DNA of 10,651 nt from an uncultured Collinsella sp. (GTDB lineage: Bacteria; Actinomycetota; Coriobacteriia; Coriobacteriales; Coriobacteriaceae), in NCBI GenBank assembly GCA_958348225.1, contig CATVYG010000047.1, positions 1 through 10,651 on the forward strand, given 5' to 3'. The notes beneath the pieces were generated by a model that saw nothing but the letters and a program-made list of their open reading frames with translations, made no database searches and was not told the origin of the DNA. Every line of letters starts with the position of its first letter. Positions within the stretch are counted from its first letter, which is position 1. Both the position numbers and the translations under genes were made by a program. Below, one piece after another: positions 1 through 6,247 of this stretch.

Positions 1-1
1 G

Positions 2-157
2 GAGATATATTGCCAGACCGGAGGGGCCCCGGGGGCGGGAATCGCGCACTCCATAATTTGTTCACAAACGAATATGTCCCTCAGTCGCGTCCCTGAGGTT
101 ATAACTGAAGCATTGGCTTCTGATATTGGCGATGACCAGCTGTTTTATGAGTATTGA
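2..157 (+). CDS. Possible 3' end of an unrecognised gene, entering from outside the window
   Basis: This frame is open from the first bases of the window and ends with TGA at 155-157. An internal ATG lies at 74, without a visible ribosome binding site. The last 27 residues, from MSLSRVPEV to QLFYEY, look like a soluble protein tail, but I recognise no family and the stretch is short enough to be open by chance. It would be the only plus-strand gene in the window. Bases 158-266, between this stop and the first repeat, show nothing I can name. Confidence 0.2.
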   Translation, partial: EIYCQTGGAPGAGIAHSIICSQTNMSLSRVPEVITEALASDIGDDQLFYEY

Positions 158-266
158 GACATCGGTCATCTCTGGAGCGCTACTTTACCCCAAAGGCATC
201 AGCTATTTGTTTCCCATCGGTAAAAGGCGGGTTTTGTTCGCCAAGCGTTCTTATATATAGATAGAT

Positions 267-322
267 ACGGGTTCGAACCCATGAAAGGGCGACAAAAAAA
301 GACAGCCAACCGAAGTTGACCG
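267..322 (-). repeat. Left copy of a 55-56 bp direct repeat (T-arm-like sequence plus terminator)
   Basis: This segment matches 1555-1609 with one substitution and one extra A in the A-run. It holds the palindromic T-arm-like core GGGTTCGAACCC (269-280), a linker, a run of seven A (294-300) and a hairpin. The other copy is the terminator and T-arm part of the module beside tRNA-Lys. No tRNA adjoins this copy, so it is a displaced or duplicated part of that locus. The two copies bracket the TraX segment in the same orientation. Confidence 0.85.
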
Positions 323-324
323 CT
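294..324 (-). terminator. Degenerate copy of the tRNA-Lys terminator
   Basis: Read on the minus strand this is AGCGGTCAAC, a TTCG loop, GTTGGCTGTC, then seven T. Compared with the copy at 1582-1611 the stem has more G-T pairs and a mismatch at its base, so it is weaker but should still work. It would end transcripts coming from traX and the broken ORF. Confidence 0.6.
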
Positions 325-326
325 TT

Positions 327-605
327 CTATTCTATGCTGGAGCATCCAGAGGGTGCTTCCGAACTCGTTTTCTCGCTGCCATTCATGCTTTCGAAGCATC
401 TTTCGACCTTCGCAGTCTCATGTTTTGAGGATCTGCCGTGTTTATCACTGTTATCAATGAGTGTGTGGAAGTGATCCTCATACAGATTCATGCGATCCGC
501 CAGAGAACTGAGAAGCATCTTTCTGCAGCCCTCGTTGTCTATCCTCGCATCTCTCAGGTCTTCCGGAAATTCACAAGCAGTCTTAGGGTCAATTTGTTTC
601 TGCTT
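327..605 (-). pseudogene. Probable remnant of a small gene downstream of traX
   Basis: A minus-strand frame is open from 605 to a TAG at 327-329 and would encode about 92 residues. The first ATG is only at 518, yet the sequence before it (for example QIDPKTACEFPEDLRDARID) reads like ordinary protein. A TGA at 606-608 closes the frame upstream, while a neighbouring frame there reads LKTLKEVSESRNK, so a frameshift near 600 could have split one gene. The interior is hydrophilic and ends in a Ser-rich tail. I recognise no family. It lies about 20 bp after the traX stop and shares its lower GC, so it may belong to the same transferred segment. It could also be non-coding. Confidence 0.3.
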
Positions 606-627
606 TCAGAGACTTCTTTGAGAGTTT

Positions 628-1425
628 TTAAAGACAGTTCAAAACAATAAGCGAGACACCATAAAGCAGAGCAAGATGTGCCGGATAGAAAATGTAGAAG
701 AAATATTTCAGCTTCAGCCCTCGCTTGCCATTATAAAGATTGATAAGCAACAACGAAATTATCGCGGCAGCAACATCAGGATTAAAAATATTAGCTGTAG
801 TGAACTCAAATCCGCCGCCAATTATATGGCATGACGAAAGGAGCACTGCACATACTGCAGCAAAGAACATCTTAGCTTTGCTGTCGTGGAATAAATAGAA
901 TGCAGCCACAAGCAGAATGCCATACGCACCGCCATCCAGCTTAGTGTATTCAGCTGCCAGTGCTGTCAAAACAATCAGAGCAATTTCTGCAATGTGCCTC
1001 TTCCATTTTGAAAGACTTTGTATCTTTTCCAGAATAATCAAAAAGACCAAGGAAAGCAGGAGCTCATACATAACATTCTGTTGCCGAAGGTCAAATAGCT
1101 GCCCGGTTTGAACGAAATCGTATATGGGCTCCGCAATGATTGCGAAGACAAGCATATTTCGCAGGTACTTCTTTATGTCATGAGTGTGCAAAAATCCCTC
1201 AACTATCAAAAAGCAAAATAAGGGAAATGCAATTCTGCCAAGAACATGAAGCACATCCGAAGCCTCGCTTAGAATCGCCCACTGTTCGTCTGATATCTGA
1301 TTGTACGATGCGTGAGTCATGATTCCATTGGTCAGGACGATCCTGCTTACATGATCGAGAACCATCGAGATGGCCGCTATTATCTTTAATGTGCTGCCGC
1401 TAATTCCGTATCTATCTGTTTTCAT
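628..1425 (-). CDS. traX: TraX-family multispanning membrane protein
   Basis: This 265-residue integral membrane protein has about eight hydrophobic segments (near 12-32, 62-80, 88-106, 120-136, 145-160, 165-180, 186-204 and 217-263). Features of the TraX family are visible: a first helix with a conserved Asp-His pair (SMVLDH, D24-H25), the stretch RIAFPLFCFLIVEG (64-77), a helix with AEPIYD (98-103), and YPAH near the C-terminus (247-250). In F-type plasmids TraX acetylates the pilin N-terminus; chromosomal homologues are common and mostly uncharacterised, so the substrate here is unknown. The ATG at 1425 follows AAAGGA. GC is clearly lower than in the housekeeping genes nearby, which suggests transfer. 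Only 12 bp separate the start from a duplicated tRNA-Lys 3' end, so there is no room for a normal private promoter. Confidence 0.85.
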   Translation of the reverse strand: MKTDRYGISGSTLKIIAAISMVLDHVSRIVLTNGIMTHASYNQISDEQWAILSEASDVLHVLGRIAFPLFCFLIVEGFLHTHDIKKYLRNMLVFAIIAEPIYDFVQTGQLFDLRQQNVMYELLLSLVFLIILEKIQSLSKWKRHIAEIALIVLTALAAEYTKLDGGAYGILLVAAFYLFHDSKAKMFFAAVCAVLLSSCHIIGGGFEFTTANIFNPDVAAAIISLLLINLYNGKRGLKLKYFFYIFYPAHLALLYGVSLIVLNCL

Positions 1426-1437
1426 TTCTTTTTCCTT

Positions 1438-1462
1438 TCTTTGGGTGGGCCGTCAGGGGTTC
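1438..1462 (-). pseudogene. Duplicated 3' end of tRNA-Lys, attachment-site-like
   Basis: These 25 bases are identical to 1619-1643, which holds the T-loop to 3' end of the intact tRNA-Lys gene plus eight bases beyond it. Identity stops inside the T-loop after TTC. A direct repeat of a tRNA 3' end running a few bases past the gene is what site-specific integration at a tRNA leaves behind. No integrase gene is in view. Partial tandem duplication of the tRNA is the alternative. Confidence 0.75.
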
Positions 1463-1568
1463 AGCCTGCTTCGCAGGCGGCCGCTGCGGCGCTTTCGCGC
1501 CTTGCGCGCTGCGCTGGCAAACGCTCGCGCGTTTACTCAGCTCCGCGCCCCCCGACGGGTTCGAACCC
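1463..1568. repeat. Hairpin-array module beside tRNA-Lys
   Basis: A GC-rich run of short perfect inverted repeats: GCCTG-CTTCG-CAGGC at 1464-1478, GGCGC-TTTC-GCGCC at 1488-1501, and AAACGC-TCGC-GCGTTT at 1519-1534, with a further GCGC repeat near 1504. It ends at a T-arm-like GGGTTCGAACCC at 1557-1568. The order, spacing and linker motifs (GCTGC before the second hairpin, CC-TTGC after it, a CGC-rich tract before the T-arm) match the module at 10325-10443 although the stems differ. I see no coding capacity. Whether it acts as RNA or DNA cannot be read from one strand. Confidence 0.75.
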
Positions 1569-1609
1569 ATGAAAGGGCGACAAAAAAGACGGCCAACCGA
1601 AGTTGACCG
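1555..1609 (-). repeat. Right copy of the 55-56 bp direct repeat
   Basis: Partner of 267-322. It includes the T-arm-like core and most of the tRNA-Lys terminator. This is probably the parental copy because it is directly attached to an intact tRNA gene and its terminator stem is the better paired of the two. Confidence 0.85.
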
Positions 1610-1611
1610 TC
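1582..1611 (-). terminator. Rho-independent terminator of tRNA-Lys
   Basis: On the minus strand a 10-bp stem (GACGGTCAAC / GTTGGCCGTC, one G-T pair) with a TTCG loop is followed by six T. It starts about 15 bases past the tRNA 3' end. Confidence 0.9.
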
Positions 1612-1626
1612 TCAACAATCTTTGGG

Positions 1627-1699
1627 TGGGCCGTCAGGGGTTCGAACCCTGGACCTTGGGATTAAAAGTCCCCTGCTCTGCCAGCTGAGCTAACGGCCC
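1627..1699 (-). tRNA. tRNA-Lys (anticodon TTT)
   Basis: The minus strand folds into a standard cloverleaf. The acceptor stem is GGGCCGT / ACGGCCC with discriminator A, the D stem is GCTC / GAGC, the anticodon loop is CTTTTAA and the T arm is CAGGG-TTCGAAC-CCCTG. The anticodon stem has one G-A mismatch at its outer pair (27-43). CCA is not encoded in register; CCCA follows the discriminator. The gene lies 28 bp after the aminopeptidase stop but has its own promoter and terminator. Confidence 0.97.
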
Positions 1700-1708
1700 G
1701 CGGGTGGC

Positions 1709-1737
1709 ATTGTACCACGGTCTGGGGCTATTCCCAA
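1709..1737 (-). promoter_or_regulatory. Promoter of tRNA-Lys
   Basis: On the minus strand TTGGGA (1732-1737), 17 bases, then TACAAT (1709-1714), the latter 9 bases before the tRNA 5' end. The -35 box overlaps the last codons of the aminopeptidase gene. Confidence 0.6.
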
Positions 1738-3008
1738 CTCCATTGGCCGTTCTGGAAAATCACAACTTCACGTCCATCAGGCGTAATGCCCGCAATATCG
1801 ATATCGTCCGTGCCAATCATAAAGTCGACGTGCGTGCTCGAAACGTTGACGCCATGCTCTAGGAGCTCTTCTTTGGACATATCATATCCGCCCTCGATGC
1901 ACTCGGGGAAGCCGACGCCCAGCGCAAGGTGGCAGCTGGCGTTCTCGTCATAGAGCGTATCGTAGAACAGAACACCACTTTCGCGGATCGGCGTGTTCTT
2001 GGAAATGAGCGCGACCTCTCCCAGGTGAGCAGCGCCCTCGTCAGTATCGATGATACTTGCGAGCGTTGCCTTGCCCACGCGGGCGTCGTAGTCCACCACG
2101 CGGCCGCCCTCGAACTTAATCCAAAAATCGTCGACTTTATTGCCGTGGTGAATGAGCGGCATAGCCGAATACACGATACCGTCGGCACGCATACGATCAG
2201 GCGAGGTGAAGACCTCCTCGGTGGGGATGTTGGGGAAGAAGGGATGTCCATCGGGCGTCCTGCCCTTGCCACCGGCCCACTCGTGACCCTTCGTCATGCC
2301 AATCGTCAGATCGGTTCCATTTGCCGCGGTGTAATGCAGGTGGTCAAAACGATTGTCGTTCAGGAAGCGCAAGTTCTTTTCGAACGCCGCGTCATGAAGC
2401 TCCCAGTCGCTCTCCGGGTCCTGGCCATCGGCACGAGCGGTGTGCAGAATCGCATTCCACAGCTTATAGATTGCAACCTCATCGGCGTCTCCCGGGAACA
2501 CCTCGCGCGCCCAAGCCACGACCGGCGCGCCGGCGATGCACCACGGGTTGATGTTGTAGTCCAGTCCACGGCGGAAGACCTTGCACTGCGTGTTCCTCGC
2601 CTTGGATGCCGCGGCCGGCTTGGCGGGATCGATACCCTTGAGAGCCGCAGGATCCGCACCCTCGATAAAGATAAAGCAGGCACCGTCCTGGGCCAAGGAA
2701 TCAAGCTGCAGGCGCTTCCACTCGGGCGTCTGCTCAAAATAGCTTTTATCGACATGCTCGTACGTGAGCCTCGTCACGGCATCATCGGCCCAAATGACCG
2801 TCACGTGGCCGGCGCCGGCAGCATAGGCCTCCGCGACCACCACGCGCGCAAACGGCGCGCACTCGACCGGAGACTGAACGACGACCTCCTGACCGGGCTT
2901 GACGTTTACGCCCTTGCGGACGACCAGGCGCGCGTAGTTTTTAATCTTGGGCTCCAGGGCCTTCATGCCCTCCAGAGCCTCTTCGACCGTCAGGGCAGCT
3001 CGAATCAT
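1728..3008 (-). CDS. M29-family metallo-aminopeptidase (AmpS/PepS/AmpT type)
   Basis: Cytosolic exopeptidase that removes N-terminal residues from peptides, using two metal ions; about 426 residues, usual for family M29. Metal-ligand candidates, numbered from the upstream ATG at 3020, are E269 (PTEEVF), E335 (GEVAL), H364 (SCHLALG), and H397 and D399 (STHVDF). Their spacing (66, 29, 33, 2) closely follows what I recall for Thermus aminopeptidase T. I place the start at the second ATG (3008) because GGAG sits six bases before it, whereas the ATG at 3020 has no ribosome binding site and lies about where transcription should begin. There is no signal peptide. It is a single-gene unit between a terminator and tRNA-Lys. 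Exact substrate preference cannot be read from the sequence. Confidence 0.93.
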   Translation of the reverse strand: MIRAALTVEEALEGMKALEPKIKNYARLVVRKGVNVKPGQEVVVQSPVECAPFARVVVAEAYAAGAGHVTVIWADDAVTRLTYEHVDKSYFEQTPEWKRLQLDSLAQDGACFIFIEGADPAALKGIDPAKPAAASKARNTQCKVFRRGLDYNINPWCIAGAPVVAWAREVFPGDADEVAIYKLWNAILHTARADGQDPESDWELHDAAFEKNLRFLNDNRFDHLHYTAANGTDLTIGMTKGHEWAGGKGRTPDGHPFFPNIPTEEVFTSPDRMRADGIVYSAMPLIHHGNKVDDFWIKFEGGRVVDYDARVGKATLASIIDTDEGAAHLGEVALISKNTPIRESGVLFYDTLYDENASCHLALGVGFPECIEGGYDMSKEELLEHGVNVSSTHVDFMIGTDDIDIAGITPDGREVVIFQNGQWSWE

Positions 3009-3023
3009 GTGCCACTCCATCTA

Positions 3024-3053
3024 TCTATAGAACAGTAAAAAGGCGCGCCGCAA
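3024..3053 (-). promoter_or_regulatory. Candidate promoter of the aminopeptidase gene
   Basis: On the minus strand TTGCGG (3048-3053), 18 bases, then TATAGA (3024-3029). The -35 box lies inside the upstream terminator stem and is a poor match, so this is tentative. The implied start of transcription leaves a very short leader before the ATG at 3008. Confidence 0.3.
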
Positions 3054-3068
3054 AAACGACGCGCCTTA
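3036..3068 (-). terminator. Terminator of the purC-membrane protein unit
   Basis: On the minus strand AAGGCGCG pairs with CGCGCCTT around a 12-base loop that can close further as CG/CG, followed by a run of T. It lies about 30 bp after the stop of the membrane protein gene. Confidence 0.85.
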
Positions 3069-3097
3069 TATCTTAGCGATAAGTATGTATGCAAACG

Positions 3098-3673
3098 CTA
3101 CTTCTTCTTGGAGTCCTTCTTGTCCTCCTCGGCAGCCGCGCGCTCAATAAGAGCGTTGAGCTTGTTCTCGGACATGCCCTCGGCCTGCGCGCGGTACATG
3201 TTGCGCAAGGGACGAATACGAGCGAAGTCGTAGATAAAGTCACCTAGGATGATGACATAGGACAAAACGATGCCGACCATCTGGACAGGGCTGGACACCA
3301 TGCCAGCGGGAGCGAAGTACAGCGAGGCCCAAATTGCCACGACGAGCACCATGCCAATGGCGAGCACAATCCACCAGATGCGACGGCGCTTGGTGTAGTC
3401 CTCGTCCTGCTTGAGGAGGATATTCGACACCGTATAGATGCGGTCCTCCTTGGCGCGCTGCTTGGCCTTGCGGGCGCGCTTCTCCTCTTTAGAGAGGCCC
3501 TCGAGGTTCTCGCCCTTCTCGAGCTCTTTGCGGCGTGCCTTAGACGAAGCCGGCACGACGCGAACGGAGCTCGCTGCTTGGCGGGCGGGCTTAGCAGATG
3601 CGGCAGACTTGCGCGCAACCCCGGTAACTTCATGGGATTGCGTGCGCTTGTTCGTGGCGCTACGGGTACTCAC
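3098..3673 (-). CDS. Two-helix membrane protein of unknown function, coupled to purC
   Basis: This 191-residue protein has three visible parts. Residues 1-98 are hydrophilic and very basic, rich in Ala, Ser, Lys and Arg, with a probable charged helix near 45-78. Two membrane segments follow at about 99-121 and 128-150, joined by a short loop. The last 40 residues are charged and end DSKKK. Both tails are predicted to be cytoplasmic because basic residues flank both helices. The GTG start directly follows the purC TAA with no base between, and AAGGAG nine bases earlier lies inside the purC reading frame, so translation is coupled. I recognise no family. Actinobacteria have small membrane proteins of this general build, but no function should be inferred from the link to purC. 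Confidence 0.85.
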   Translation of the reverse strand: MSTRSATNKRTQSHEVTGVARKSAASAKPARQAASSVRVVPASSKARRKELEKGENLEGLSKEEKRARKAKQRAKEDRIYTVSNILLKQDEDYTKRRRIWWIVLAIGMVLVVAIWASLYFAPAGMVSSPVQMVGIVLSYVIILGDFIYDFARIRPLRNMYRAQAEGMSENKLNALIERAAAEEDKKDSKKK

Positions 3674-4561
3674 TTATGCGTTCTCCTTCATGCTTGTGAA
3701 CTGGGAGCCCGTGATGATCTGGAAGGCCTCGCGATAGCGCTCGGACGTGCCATCGATGACCTCGGCGGGCAGGTGCGGGGTCTCCCCTGTCATATCCCAG
3801 TTGGCCTTGAGCCAATTGCGGACGAATTGCTTGTCGTAGCTAGGCTGGATCTTGCCCTCCTCGTAGCTGGCAGCAGGCCAGAAACGGCTGGAGTCGGGCG
3901 TGAGGCACTCGTCGATCAGCGTGACCTTGCCATCAATAACACCAAACTCGAACTTGGTGTCGGCAATGATGATGCCACGGGTCGCGGCGTACTCGGCAGC
4001 GGCCTTGTAGATCTTGAGGGAAAGGTCACGAATCTGCGTGGCGATGTCCTCGCCCACGATCTCGCAGCAACGCTCGAACGAAATGTTCTCGTCGTGGTCG
4101 CCGATCTCGGCCTTCGTGGACGGCGTGAACAGCGGCTCGGGAAGCTTGGAGGCCTCGGTCAGACCCTCGGGCAGCTGAATGCCGCAGACGGTGCCGTTCT
4201 CGTCATAGGTCTTCTTGCCCGAACCGGTCAGATAGCCGCGGACGATGCACTCGATAGGAATCGTCTGGGCCTTCTTAACCAGCATGGCGCGGCCAGCGAG
4301 ATAGTCACGATACTCAGCAAACTCCTCGGGGAAATCCGCCGGGTCGATGGAAACGAGATGGTTGGGGACGATGTCGGCAAACTTATCGAACCAGAATGCC
4401 GAGATGCGATTGAGCACCTCTCCCTTAAACGGAATCTCGTCGGGAAGAATGAAGTCGAACGCAGAAATGCGGTCGGTGGCGACCATCAGCAGGTTTTCAC
4501 CGGCATCGTAGATATCACGAACCTTGCCACGGGAATCCGGACGACGCTCCATCGTTGTCAC
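3674..4561 (-). CDS. purC: SAICAR synthase (phosphoribosylaminoimidazole-succinocarboxamide synthase)
   Basis: ATP-dependent ligase of purine biosynthesis that joins aspartate to CAIR, giving SAICAR, which PurB (encoded upstream) then cleaves. Family motifs are clear: RGKVRDIY for nucleotide binding, TDRISAFD, VRGYLTGSG, IADTKFEFG, the signature LIDECLTPDSSRFW, and PSYDKQFVRNWL near the C-terminus. It belongs to the longer PurC form of about 290-300 residues. The start needs care. A GTG at 4570 extends the frame by three codons but overlaps the AAGGAG motif itself. The GTG at 4561 has that motif eight bases upstream and is my choice, giving 295 residues. An ATG two codons further in is possible but poorly spaced. 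The gene follows the sensor kinase after about 110 bp holding a hairpin. Confidence 0.96.
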   Translation of the reverse strand: MTTMERRPDSRGKVRDIYDAGENLLMVATDRISAFDFILPDEIPFKGEVLNRISAFWFDKFADIVPNHLVSIDPADFPEEFAEYRDYLAGRAMLVKKAQTIPIECIVRGYLTGSGKKTYDENGTVCGIQLPEGLTEASKLPEPLFTPSTKAEIGDHDENISFERCCEIVGEDIATQIRDLSLKIYKAAAEYAATRGIIIADTKFEFGVIDGKVTLIDECLTPDSSRFWPAASYEEGKIQPSYDKQFVRNWLKANWDMTGETPHLPAEVIDGTSERYREAFQIITGSQFTSMKENA

Positions 4562-4592
4562 GTGAGTCACTCCTTACCTAAATACGACAGAA

Positions 4593-4612
4593 ATGCGGGT
4601 TCTTTCCCGCAT
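4593..4612 (-). terminator. Hairpin between sensor kinase and purC, possible terminator or attenuator
   Basis: ATGCGGG and CCCGCAT form a 7-bp stem with a six-base loop. On the minus strand it is followed by TTTCTGTCG, a weak T-rich tail. It could partly end kinase transcripts or tune read-through into purC. I found no good promoter box between it and the purC ribosome binding site. Confidence 0.5.
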
Positions 4613-4670
4613 GTTTTCGCAAACTCGGAGCGGCAGGGACGCGGCCCCTCCTTCACCGAATAGCGAAAAG

Positions 4671-6236
4671 CTAGTGCTCCATTGTAGTAGATGCCGCGTC
4701 CGCCGTGTGCTCGCGGGGCAGATGAATTGTAAAAGTCGTACCCTTTCCAAGCTCCGACTCCACGGATATGTAGCCATGGTGACGCTCGACGATCTGCTTG
4801 GTCACGGCGAGGCCGACGCCCAGGCCGCCAGCTTCGCGGGCGCGGCTGGCATCGGCGCGCCAAAACCGCCCGAAAATGCGCGACAGATCGTCCTTGGCAA
4901 TACCGATGCCGGTATCAGAAACGGCAATGCTGACGTGCCTGCGGTCACTGAGCACCGACACCACGACCCAACCGCCCTCGGGGGTGTAGCGCATGGCGTT
5001 GCTCATGAGGTTGATAACACATTGCGTGATCATGTCGGGATCGGCTTCGACGACATCGTCGTGACCCTGGGTCTCGTCCGCAAAACGCAGGCGCAGATCG
5101 CGGTCGGCAAACAGACGCTCCTGGCCGTTCACAATCGATCGCACGAAAGGAACCATGTCCACCGGCTCAAGGTTGAGCGGAGCCGTGCTGTTTTCCATGC
5201 GCGACAGGTCGAGCATCTGCTGCACCAGACGAGCCAGGCGACGCGTCTCGGAAGCAACGGTCTCCAAATGCTCATCGTCGGTGGGATACACGCCGTCCTG
5301 CATGGCCTCGACCGTCGCAAGCATCGCCATAAGCGGCGTGCGCAGCTCGTGTGCGACATCCGAGGTCAGGCGCTTCTCGTGTTTCATATCCTTCTCGAGC
5401 GAGGTGGCCATCTCATCGAAGGTCTCACCCAGCTGATCGATCTCGTCATCACCGCGCAGCCCCGTGCGAGCCGACAGGTCGCCGTCACGGATTTGCTTTG
5501 CGGTACTGGTGATGCGATGAATCGGTTTGGTGAGCATGCGCGACACGAGCGATCCGATAACGACCGAAATGCAGATTGCAACAACCGCGGCGAGGGCCAT
5601 GGCGTTAAAGGTCTTCTCCCTAAACGCAGAGTCCGCCTTGGTGAGCAGAGCGTCGGAGCCGATGGCCCACAGCTTTACCTGTCCGACATGCTCGCCGGAA
5701 GACGTTACAATCTCGACGTTAGCAACGCTATCGGAGTCGGTTGGAGCAGACGAGACCGGGCTATGCGATGCCCTCTTGCCGCTCGTGTCGTCGGTCGTAG
5801 CCTGGTTTTCGCGTACATCGGCGGTGGCGCTTGCCGAGGGCCAGGAATCGTCATAAACGATCACACCCTTTTTATTGACGACCTGCATGCCCAGATCGTC
5901 GGAAACCAAACTCGACGTTGCGACCGTGCGCAGTTCTCCCGCGGTCCAAGAGCCGTTTTCCTCATATGAGGTCGCCAACTTCTCGGCAGCGGAATTTGCG
6001 ATTTCGACGATATTGGAGCGTGTGTAATCCGAAAAGACCGTGCCCCACACAACAGAGACAACGCCCACCAGCACCAATACCGTCATGAGCGATGTCAGAG
6101 CAAAAGCAAGTGCCATGCGCGAGGGATAGCTCATCGTTGGCCGTGAATCGGAACGAGGCGTGTTCCAACTAGCCTTGGAACCCGCCTCGCTCTCCTGCTT
6201 GTGCTTTTGTCCGATTTCAAAGCGCGCAGGTGTCAT
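4671..6236 (-). CDS. Membrane sensor histidine kinase
   Basis: Partner of the response regulator immediately upstream; 521 residues. The order is a cytoplasmic N-tail (1-40), TM1 (about 42-66), an extracytoplasmic sensor region (67-210), TM2 (about 211-233), HAMP (about 233-285), HisKA with phospho-acceptor H296 in DVAHELRTPL, and a catalytic ATPase domain with N box (N409, N413), G1 box DTGIGIA (441-447), F box (F455, F458) and G2 box GGLGVGLAV (470-478). All catalytic residues expected of an active kinase are present. The sensor region contains a low-complexity Ser/Thr/Asp/Ala stretch near 133-170, probably a flexible linker, and matches no sensor fold I know. The ATG at 6236 has AGGGA seven bases upstream and starts 11 bp after the regulator's stop. 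A later Met at 35, just before TM1, lacks a comparable ribosome binding site. Confidence 0.95.
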   Translation of the reverse strand: MTPARFEIGQKHKQESEAGSKASWNTPRSDSRPTMSYPSRMALAFALTSLMTVLVLVGVVSVVWGTVFSDYTRSNIVEIANSAAEKLATSYEENGSWTAGELRTVATSSLVSDDLGMQVVNKKGVIVYDDSWPSASATADVRENQATTDDTSGKRASHSPVSSAPTDSDSVANVEIVTSSGEHVGQVKLWAIGSDALLTKADSAFREKTFNAMALAAVVAICISVVIGSLVSRMLTKPIHRITSTAKQIRDGDLSARTGLRGDDEIDQLGETFDEMATSLEKDMKHEKRLTSDVAHELRTPLMAMLATVEAMQDGVYPTDDEHLETVASETRRLARLVQQMLDLSRMENSTAPLNLEPVDMVPFVRSIVNGQERLFADRDLRLRFADETQGHDDVVEADPDMITQCVINLMSNAMRYTPEGGWVVVSVLSDRRHVSIAVSDTGIGIAKDDLSRIFGRFWRADASRAREAGGLGVGLAVTKQIVERHHGYISVESELGKGTTFTIHLPREHTADAASTTMEH

Positions 6237-6247
6237 ATGTGATTTCC

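Noticed and set aside
199..399. Small minus-strand ORF through the left repeat, and the similar one at 1412-1618
   Set aside because: Both are translations of the terminator/T-arm repeat; their shared FCRPFMGSNP string comes from repeat DNA, not from a protein family.
1464..1534. Hairpin arrays as a CRISPR array
   Set aside because: The units are different hairpins, not identical repeats with constant-length spacers, and no cas gene is present.
4574..4612. A 12-codon leader peptide before purC, starting at the ATG in the hairpin
   Set aside because: It has no ribosome binding site and no run of regulatory codons, and it ends inside the purC ribosome binding region.
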